From: Bacteroidales bacterium
Lineage (GTDB): Bacteria > Bacteroidota > Bacteroidia > Bacteroidales > UBA932
Reading direction: 5' to 3'
Assembly (NCBI GenBank): GCA_017429205.1
Contig: JAFRPH010000004.1
Location: forward strand, 1-64,000
DNA length: 64,000 bases
In this document: in pieces, positions 58,207-64,000 of the stretch
Layout: each line of letters begins with the position of its first letter
Numbering within the stretch: position 1 is the stretch's first letter
The notes under the pieces: model-generated
The model's database searches: none
Told to the model about the DNA's origin: nothing
The model's input: only the letters and a program-made list of their open reading frames with translations
Position numbers and translations under genes: made by a program

Positions 58207-58218
58207 TTTGTTCAAACA
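58207..58218. promoter_or_regulatory. Candidate GntR operator, site 2
   Basis: TTTGTTCAAACA, nearly palindromic, sits just after the -7 box of the transporter promoter, around the expected transcription start. It shares GTTCAWACA with the two other sites. Confidence 0.5.
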
Positions 58219-58224
58219 TTTTCG

Positions 58225-58255
58225 CAAAGATAAGAATCACCAGCGAATAATCAAA
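58225..58255 (-). promoter_or_regulatory. Promoter of the MFS transporter gene
   Basis: TTTG (58255-58252), 19 nt, TATCTTTG (58232-58225) on the minus strand. Confidence 0.7.
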
Positions 58256-58260
58256 CTTTA

Positions 58261-58272
58261 TGTATGAACAAA
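58261..58272. promoter_or_regulatory. Candidate GntR operator, site 3
   Basis: TGTATGAACAAA lies directly beyond the -33 box of the transporter promoter; its complement reads TTTGTTCATACA. Confidence 0.5.
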
Positions 58273-58277
58273 TAGGA

Positions 58278-59906
58278 CTATTTCCGGCGAATGAGCGCGG
58301 CGGCGAAAAGGAGGACGAACAGGAACACGCAGAGGCGTCCGACGAGGTCTCCGGCCCGCACGAAGAAGGTTTCGCGGGAGGACAGGTTCACCGTCCCCCT
58401 CAGCACGGCCGGTTCCCACCAGGGCGTCCGCGCATGGATGTGTCCCTTCTGGTTGATGATGGCCGAAATGCCCGTATTGCCGCACCGGGCGATGTCCCGC
58501 CGCGTCTCGATGGCCCGCAGCCGGGCATAGTTCAGATGCTGCCGATAGCCGGGCGTGTCCCCCCACCAGGCGTCGTTCGTGATGATGGTCAGGAGCTGAG
58601 CGCCCGCACGAACATAGGAAGCGCAATGCTCCCCGTACACGGATTCGTAGCAGACAGCGCACCCGATAGGCACTTCCTGCCGGAACAGCAGGTTGGAGAC
58701 GGCAGGCTGGCCGACGCAGCGTCCGGCTACGCCGCCAAGGAGTTTGTCGTCGATGGGCCCCAACACCTTCACATAAGGCAGCATCTCCACCCCGGGCACG
58801 AGCTTGGATTTCTGATACAGGCCGTACCGTCCCAGGGAATCCACGATCAAGGCCGAATTGTGCGTCTCGTACCACACGCCGTCGCCCAGCTTCCGGGCGT
58901 TCGCGGAAGGCCGGGCCACCTGCTCGTACCGTGTCCAAGACGACGCTCCGAACAGGATTTCCGCCCCCGGGTGCTGTCCGAGGAACGACACGAACCGCCG
59001 GAACGTCCGGCTGTAAGGCACATCATTGCAGAGGATGTCGGACGTGAACGTCTCGGGCGCCAGCAGAAGGACGGTCGACGAATCGTCCGGATGCTCTTTC
59101 CGGAAATCTTTCAGCCCGTGGGCGAAAAGATCCAGCAGCACGGCGTTCTGCTCGTCCTGCGTCATCGACTGGAACTTATGGTAGGGATCGAAGTCCGGCT
59201 GCGCGATCACCACCGGCACGGTTCCCTCGGAAACCTCCTGATACCGGCTCCCGACCACCAGGGAGCAGACCATTGGCCCGAAAAGGGCCAGGACGGTCCC
59301 GGCCACCGCCGCGACGCGGGCCTTCCCGTTCCACCGCGCGGCGAACCGGCCGTCGGACATCGCCACCATCAGCCCGAACACGGACAGCGAGGAGGCCCAG
59401 ATCCACAGCGAACCGCCGAGAGTCCCGGTGAACTCATACCACTGCACCAGGGAGGTTGTGCCGGCGAAGGCATTCCCCAGCACCAGCCACGGCCACGAAA
59501 TCTCCGCCACCGTCAGGTAGTATTTCTCCCAAGCGATCCACGCCGCCGCGAGGAACAGATACGGCAACGCGGAACCGCGTCCGCGGAAACGCCGCTTCAC
59601 CCACCGGAACAGTCCGAAGACCAGGGACATCTGCAGCGCATTGGCCAGGACGGCGAAGATGCCGCCCCCGACTGTCGCGTTGCACACCCAGAACGTCGTC
59701 ACCGCGTTCCACGCGACGAACGTCCCGTAATGCCACCACCAGAAATGCTTCAAGCCCTGCTCGTCCGCCACCCTTTCCATACACAGCAGCGGCACGAACC
59801 CCAGCAGCGCCAGCCAACCGCACCCCTCCACCAGGAAAGGTACGCTCATCAGCAGCACGAATGCTGCGGCCAGGCACAAAAACAAGACGGTCCGGTTCTT
59901 CTTCAT
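58278..59906 (-). CDS. lnt: Apolipoprotein N-acyltransferase
   Basis: The 542-residue membrane protein has several N-terminal helices (about 5-220) and a nitrilase-like domain with the Glu-Lys-Cys triad: Glu285 in LLAPETF, Lys366 in YQKSKLVPGVE and Cys419 in CAVCYESV. It transfers an acyl chain to the N-terminal Cys of apolipoproteins, the last step of lipoprotein maturation, which suits a region coding many lipoproteins. It has a C-terminal anchor helix before RRK. Its ATG lies 7 nt after a -7 box. Gene order with the transporter downstream is not a strict operon, as that gene has its own promoter. Confidence 0.96.
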   Translation of the reverse strand: MKKNRTVLFLCLAAAFVLLMSVPFLVEGCGWLALLGFVPLLCMERVADEQGLKHFWWWHYGTFVAWNAVTTFWVCNATVGGGIFAVLANALQMSLVFGLFRWVKRRFRGRGSALPYLFLAAAWIAWEKYYLTVAEISWPWLVLGNAFAGTTSLVQWYEFTGTLGGSLWIWASSLSVFGLMVAMSDGRFAARWNGKARVAAVAGTVLALFGPMVCSLVVGSRYQEVSEGTVPVVIAQPDFDPYHKFQSMTQDEQNAVLLDLFAHGLKDFRKEHPDDSSTVLLLAPETFTSDILCNDVPYSRTFRRFVSFLGQHPGAEILFGASSWTRYEQVARPSANARKLGDGVWYETHNSALIVDSLGRYGLYQKSKLVPGVEMLPYVKVLGPIDDKLLGGVAGRCVGQPAVSNLLFRQEVPIGCAVCYESVYGEHCASYVRAGAQLLTIITNDAWWGDTPGYRQHLNYARLRAIETRRDIARCGNTGISAIINQKGHIHARTPWWEPAVLRGTVNLSSRETFFVRAGDLVGRLCVFLFVLLFAAALIRRK

Positions 59907-59913
59907 AACCAGA

Positions 59914-59944
59914 CAAAGTTACTCCCTTTCCACCGGATTTGCAA
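59914..59944 (-). promoter_or_regulatory. Promoter of lnt
   Basis: TTG (59944-59942), 20 nt, TAACTTTG (59921-59914) on the minus strand, in the 51-bp gap to the TPR gene. The -7 box ends 7 nt before the ATG. Confidence 0.6.
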
Positions 59945-59957
59945 GGATTGGGAACCG

Positions 59958-61571
59958 TCAGCGGATCAGGTCGAGATACCGTTTGGCCTTGGAGACGGGC
60001 AGGCGGCGGATCTTTGTCACGAGCCGGTTTTTCCAATCGTGGATCGTGCGCTCCTTGCCAACCTCCATCAAGGCGGCAATCAGCGGGGCGTCATAGCCGA
60101 TGACCAGGTAGCAGAAGAGCCGAATGTCCTTCTCGTCCAAGGAAGGAATGTCCTTTTGCAAGGAGGCGATCGGATGGTCCAGATGGTCCTCGATGTAGTT
60201 CTGCAGGCGCCGGAAGCCCTTGCTGTCGCCATCGATGTCCTTGAGCGCTTCGCAGACCCTCCGGTAGAGGACGGATTCGGTCATCACCTGCGTCTCGGCG
60301 AACTGCTTGTCCTCGAACAGCTGCCCCAGCCGCCGATACCCGTCCCGGAGCATCTCCAGATAATCGGAACGGATTTCTTCCAGGCTCGCCTCCCGGTTGC
60401 GGGCGCTCCGCTGCAGCGATTCGATCTTGTTGATGTGCCGATGCTCCGCTTCCGAGAGCCGCTTGGTCATCCGCTCCGACTCTTCCAGCGCCAGGCGGAC
60501 CGTGGCCAACCGTTCTCTTTCCTCCTGCCAGATGGCATAGCCCGAGATGACGAGCAGGATGACGACCAGCATCGACACAATCCAGGTCGCCCGCTTCCGA
60601 TCTCGCTCGCGCGCGGCGGTCAGCCGCTCTCCTTCCGCGATGGCCTCCTGATAGTCCCGCTGCGCCCGGCTTACAATTTCCGAAGCCTGGACGCGCAACA
60701 GGGAATCCTGCCGGAACACGATCCTTTCCATCAGCGGCAACGCCCGGGCCTCTTTTCCCTCCAGGCAATATCGGTTGTACTGGCGGTATTGAAGTTGCGT
60801 CAACCCCTCCGGATGGAGCCGCGCCAGGCTGTCCCAGAGGCGGTCCGCCTGCTCCTTGTGCCCGGTCAGGTACAAGGCGTACCCCCAGTCGCTCAGTTTG
60901 TCGTCACTCAGGCGGAACCCCGCATCCGTCGCCGCCTGGAAACACTCGATCGCCCGTTCGGGGTCCGTCGGCGGCGCATTCAGCAGGTAGAAGGAGTACA
61001 CATTCAGGCAGTGGCCGAGGAGGACCCGGTTCCGGGTACAGACCGGCAGGGCTTCCTGGAGCAGTTCGCCCGCCTTGTCCCATTCCCGCGCGTTCATATG
61101 GGCCGCGACGAGCCGGAGCGCGACCTCCGCCCGATACAGCGAATCTTCCGGCGCATCGAACGCCAGCCACGCCTTCCGCATATACAGGGTGTCCTCGCGG
61201 ATGTTGTAGGTCCGGTTGTAGGTGTCGGCAATGGCGCGGCAGACCAGCCCTTCGAGATGCCTGTCTCCCGAGATCCGGGTCTCTTGCAACGCCTTCTCAT
61301 AGGAAACGATGGCCTGGTCGTACTCGCCCCGGTCGAAAGAAATCAACCCCCAGTGGAACCAGAGCCTCCCTCTTGTCGATGCGTCTCCCTTGGAAGGGAA
61401 ATAGGACAGGGCCGGCGCCAGCAGTTCCGCGTCGATGGAATCGGCGCCGGCCTCATACAGCCGGATGACCGTGTCCAGCGCGTGATACGCCCGCTGCCGC
61501 GCAGATTCGCGACCGCCGCAACAGACTGCCAAAAGTAGCAGCAAGGACAAGATGGGAATCCTGGATTTCAT
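59958..61571 (-). CDS. TPR-repeat membrane protein with C-terminal HTH-like segment (possible regulator)
   Basis: The 537-residue protein starts with a lipoprotein-like signal (LLAVCCGG), followed by TPR-like helices (about 65-285), a transmembrane helix (about 328-348), a coiled-coil part (about 350-410) and a C-terminal cytoplasmic domain with LDEKDIRLFCYLVIGYDAPL and RTIHDWKNRLVTKIR, reminiscent of the helix-turn-helix ends of Bacteroidetes TPR/LuxR-type regulators. A signal-sensing regulator is plausible, but the target is unknown. The ATG at 61571 (MKSRIPILSL) is preferred to the upstream one at 61625. A hairpin in the 5' region may influence expression. Confidence 0.75.
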   Translation of the reverse strand: MKSRIPILSLLLLLAVCCGGRESARQRAYHALDTVIRLYEAGADSIDAELLAPALSYFPSKGDASTRGRLWFHWGLISFDRGEYDQAIVSYEKALQETRISGDRHLEGLVCRAIADTYNRTYNIREDTLYMRKAWLAFDAPEDSLYRAEVALRLVAAHMNAREWDKAGELLQEALPVCTRNRVLLGHCLNVYSFYLLNAPPTDPERAIECFQAATDAGFRLSDDKLSDWGYALYLTGHKEQADRLWDSLARLHPEGLTQLQYRQYNRYCLEGKEARALPLMERIVFRQDSLLRVQASEIVSRAQRDYQEAIAEGERLTAARERDRKRATWIVSMLVVILLVISGYAIWQEERERLATVRLALEESERMTKRLSEAEHRHINKIESLQRSARNREASLEEIRSDYLEMLRDGYRRLGQLFEDKQFAETQVMTESVLYRRVCEALKDIDGDSKGFRRLQNYIEDHLDHPIASLQKDIPSLDEKDIRLFCYLVIGYDAPLIAALMEVGKERTIHDWKNRLVTKIRRLPVSKAKRYLDLIR

Positions 61572-62107
61572 CGTGTTCTCTTTCAAGGGCAAGAGAGCAC
61601 AGTAACCAGCATCTAAGGGCGGCACCGGACCGGGACCGCACAGGAAATGAGGCTGCTGTGCTCAAGCACATAGCCTCCTGAATACTTCCTGTTCCCTTTT
61701 ATCCCTAAAGAAAGTGTCCGGTTTTCCCTATGCAGGAGTTACAGGAAGCAATAGATTTCTGTGTCACAAATATATAAAATTTCTGACAAAAAACATTTCC
61801 TGACGCAAAACTAATGGAAAAACCGAATCGTAGTTCCAAAACGCCCCGCAAAAATCTCGCAGCTTAAAATATTTAGTTTCAACACCTTACACTAGAACAC
61901 CGCACTTGAATGCAACGTGGGCCTTCCCTCTGTTTCCGCCTTTGGGGATTGCCGGAGCCCAATCTTGTGCGAATTCGGGAATGCGAGGAAAAAGTGGCAT
62001 CCGCTCCACCGGATCGAGGGACCGGCACGGGCCATAGCCGGAGGGTGGTGGCTTTTCGGAGAATTATTTATACCTTTGTAGGTTGACAAGTAGAAACGTT
62101 TTTTGCC
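61572..62107. other. 536-bp region without a clear gene
   Basis: The part next to the TPR gene (61572-61700) contains a strong hairpin at 61649-61677 (GAGGCT/AGCCTC plus TGTGC/GCACA). The middle (61740-61880) is AT-rich and holds a possible minus-strand -7 box (TATATTTG, 61774-61767). The right part (61887-62060) is GC-rich and contains a 37-codon minus-strand frame, 62000-61887, beginning MPLFPRIPEF, with no recognised function. No tRNA, tmRNA or other familiar RNA was recognised. Confidence 0.5.
62071..62078 (+). promoter_or_regulatory. -7 box of the PASTA gene
   Basis: TACCTTTG, 29 nt before the ATG at 62108; the -33 element is weak. Confidence 0.55.
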
Positions 62108-62920
62108 ATGGCAAAGAAAGATAGCAAGAAAAAGGCGGCGGAGGTCGGCAAGGGGATTCTGGGCAATTGGATTGTGCGGAATCTGCTCCTGGCGGCCTTG
62201 CTGGTCGTGGGACTGCTCCTGGCGGCGCAGGTGGGACTGAGCCTCGTGACGCGCCACAACCGGACGGTGACGGTGCCGGACTTCACGAATATGACGGTCG
62301 CGGAGGCGCACGAAGCGGCCCGTGCAGGCCACGTGGGCGTGAAAGTGACGGACTCCGTGTTCGTGCGGAGGCTCGGCGCCGGTGTCGTGTACCGGCAGCA
62401 GCCCAAGGCCGGGGCCACGGTGAAGAAAGGGCGCAGCATCTTCCTGACCATCAATTCCATCGTCCCCCGGAAGGTGGTGATGCCCAACCTGATCGGATAT
62501 TCGCTGAACGAGGCACGCGCGGAGCTGAACAACCGCGGCCTGTCGCTCGGGAAGCTGAACTATACGCAAGATATCGCCACGAACAATGTGCTCCGGCAGA
62601 CGGTCCGGGGACGCAATGTGCGCGCCGGCGACCTCGTGGTCAGCGGGTCCGACGTGGACCTGACCCTGGGCCTTTCCAGTGACGAGCGCCCGACGGTGGT
62701 GCCGCGCGTCATCGGCCAGAAGTATGTCAGCGCCGTGGACGCCCTACACGACCGGTATCTGAACGTGGGCCGTGTCCGCTTCGACAGCGGCATCCGCACC
62801 TATGCCGATTCCGTCAACGCCGTCGTCTACCAGCAGGACGGCCTGGGCCAGACCCGCACCTACGGATCGTCCATCAACCTGTACCTGACCCTCGATCCCG
62901 AGAAGATTCCGACCGAATAA
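62108..62920 (+). CDS. PASTA domain-containing membrane protein
   Basis: The 270-residue protein has a short basic N-terminal tail (MAKKDSKKK), one membrane helix (about 20-43, NLLLAALLVVGLLLAAQVGL) and three PASTA repeats (about 50-118, 119-187 and 190-262; VTVPDFTNMTVAEAHEAA, VVMPNLIGYSLNEARAEL, VVPRVIGQKYVSAVDAL). No kinase domain precedes them, unlike in Gram-positive PASTA kinases. PASTA domains are thought to bind peptidoglycan fragments or mediate division-protein contacts; this free form is common in Bacteroidetes before rluD. Its stop overlaps the rluD start by one base (TAATG). Confidence 0.9.
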   Translation: MAKKDSKKKAAEVGKGILGNWIVRNLLLAALLVVGLLLAAQVGLSLVTRHNRTVTVPDFTNMTVAEAHEAARAGHVGVKVTDSVFVRRLGAGVVYRQQPKAGATVKKGRSIFLTINSIVPRKVVMPNLIGYSLNEARAELNNRGLSLGKLNYTQDIATNNVLRQTVRGRNVRAGDLVVSGSDVDLTLGLSSDERPTVVPRVIGQKYVSAVDALHDRYLNVGRVRFDSGIRTYADSVNAVVYQQDGLGQTRTYGSSINLYLTLDPEKIPTE

Positions 62921-63966
62921 TGTTCCCCCTCGACGACGAGACCCTTCTCCCGCAGGAGGACGAACAGGAGATGTTCGAGCATTTCCGCCTGGTGGCCGAC
63001 AAGGGCCAGGCGCCGCTGCGCGTGGACAAGTTCATCACCACGCACCAGGAGGACACCTCCCGCAACCGTGTCCAGCAGGCCATCAAGCTGGGCTATGTCC
63101 TCGTGAACGACAAGCCCGCGAAGGCCAACACCATCATCCGCCCCTGCGACGTCATCAAGTTCGTGATGCCGTACCAGCGGCGCGGCGTGGAAATCCTGCC
63201 GGAGAACATCCCCCTGAACATCGCCTACGAGGATGATGACGTGCTCGTCATCAACAAGCCCGCCGGGATGGTGGTCCATCCCGGGCACGGGAACTACACC
63301 GGGACGCTCGTGAACGCGCTCGCCTACTACCTGGGCATTTCTCAGGGACCGGACGGCGAAGACGAGCGTCTCGGCGTGCTCGTGCACCGCATCGACAAGG
63401 ACACGAGCGGCCTGCTGGTGGTTGCCAAGAACCCGCAGGCGCAGGCCCATCTCGCCGACCAGTTCTTCGTCCATTCCATCGACCGCGTCTACACCGCCGT
63501 CGTCTGGGGCAACATCGCCGAGGACGAGGGCACCATCCAGGGCACCATCGGCCGGGACCCGAACGACCGCCTGCGTTTCCGCGTGTACGACGATCCGGAG
63601 AAAGGGAAATGGGCCGTGACCCATTGGAAAGTGCTGGAACGCTACGGCTTCATCACCGTCGTGGAATGCCGTCTGGAGACCGGGCGCACGCACCAAATCC
63701 GCGTCCACATGTCGTCCATCGGCCATCCCCTCTTCAACGATGAACGGTATGGAGGTTCCGAGATCCGCCAGGGCACCATCTACACCAAATACCGCCAGTT
63801 CATCCAGAACTGCTTCGCCATCTGCCCCCGGCAGGCCCTCCACGCCCGCACCCTGGGCTTCACCCATCCCCGCACCGGGCAGCGCATCTTCCTCGAGGCT
63901 CCCCTGCCCGAGGACATGACCGCATTGATTGAAAAATGGCGGTCGTATGTGACCGCCATGAAGTAG
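62920..63966 (+). CDS. RluA/RluD-family 23S rRNA pseudouridine synthase
   Basis: The 348-residue enzyme has an N-terminal S4 RNA-binding domain (LRVDKFITTHQEDTSRNRVQQAI) and the catalytic domain with Asp159 in VHRIDKDTSG, plus NKPAGMVVHPG and GRTHQIRVHM, as in RluD. It probably makes pseudouridines in helix 69 of 23S rRNA, although RluA/RluC-type specificity cannot be excluded. It starts one base inside the PASTA stop, so the pair is translationally coupled. It ends just inside the window. Confidence 0.94.
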   Translation: MFPLDDETLLPQEDEQEMFEHFRLVADKGQAPLRVDKFITTHQEDTSRNRVQQAIKLGYVLVNDKPAKANTIIRPCDVIKFVMPYQRRGVEILPENIPLNIAYEDDDVLVINKPAGMVVHPGHGNYTGTLVNALAYYLGISQGPDGEDERLGVLVHRIDKDTSGLLVVAKNPQAQAHLADQFFVHSIDRVYTAVVWGNIAEDEGTIQGTIGRDPNDRLRFRVYDDPEKGKWAVTHWKVLERYGFITVVECRLETGRTHQIRVHMSSIGHPLFNDERYGGSEIRQGTIYTKYRQFIQNCFAICPRQALHARTLGFTHPRTGQRIFLEAPLPEDMTALIEKWRSYVTAMK

Positions 63967-64000
63967 ATTCCTTCGCTTCGCTCGGAATGACAGAAGAGAT
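63966..64000. repeat. Possible dispersed repeat at the right edge
   Basis: GATTCCTTCGCTTCGCTCGG and the following AATGACAG resemble a type of short intergenic repeat common in bacterial genomes, and TCGCTTCGCTC also follows copy B at 41338. It is cut by the window end, so its true length is unknown. Confidence 0.4.

Noticed and set aside
61887..62000. 37-codon frame MPLFPRIPEF... as a gene
   Set aside because: No promoter, no recognised domain and very short; kept only as a remark in the intergenic entry.
61887..62060. GC-rich part of the gap as tmRNA, RNase P RNA or SRP RNA
   Set aside because: The conserved cores of these RNAs were looked for on both strands and not found.

Overview
The window reads as a chromosomal segment of a GC-rich (about 60%, estimated by eye) member of the Bacteroidales. 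Support: three SusC/SusD pairs, -33/-7 promoters of the Bacteroidetes type (TTTG, about 20 nt, TAnnTTTG), very tight operons with ATGA and TAATG junctions, and housekeeping genes typical of the group (HU, a 29-residue COX24-like basic protein, RNase G, YugP, a TSCPD protein). The exact genus cannot be fixed from the sequence alone. Function assignments rest on motifs and domain order that I can see, not on database searches.

Layout. 1-448 is the N-terminal part of dnaK. 597-23619 (minus strand) is a twelve-gene polysaccharide utilization locus: surface lipoprotein, GH26 mannanase, SusC/SusD, a second SusC/SusD, a DUF5060 clan GH-A hydrolase, GH30, a CE1-like esterase, a lipoprotein, GH130 mannosylglucose phosphorylase and a GH2 beta-mannosidase-like enzyme. 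A second minus-strand operon, 23845-29632, adds two GH5 endo-hydrolases, a second GH26 and a GPH-type sugar symporter. Together these are best explained as a system for acetylated beta-mannan/glucomannan. The promoters of both operons carry the same 12-bp motif (GATACTAT[T/C]TTG) at an identical distance upstream of the -33 box, which suggests one shared activator not encoded here.

29733-41271 is a housekeeping block: tadA, two small conserved-looking genes, tRNA-Gln, a CSCxxC protein, alr, a YugP protease, a DJ-1 family protein, a double-thioredoxin protein, coaD, ung, lon, HU, the COX24-like gene and rng. Several dispersed or tandem hairpin elements with compensatory base changes lie between these genes.

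41355-56240 (minus strand) is an alpha-mannan locus: mannose-6-phosphate isomerase-like protein, ROK sugar kinase, SusC, SusD, a SusE-like lipoprotein with three tandem repeats, GH76, GH92 and GH76. A divergent GntR/UTRA regulator (56334) and an MFS sugar transporter (57032-58204) follow. Three copies of a GTTCAWACAT site at the isomerase and transporter promoters are candidate operators for this regulator. 58278-64000 holds lnt, a TPR membrane protein, a 536-bp stretch without a clear gene, a PASTA protein and an RluD-type pseudouridine synthase.

Together the genes describe a bacterium that degrades both beta-mannans (plant type) and alpha-mannans (yeast or N-glycan type), imports oligosaccharides through SusCD pairs, trims them in the periplasm, and channels mannose and mannosyl-glucose into hexose phosphates.
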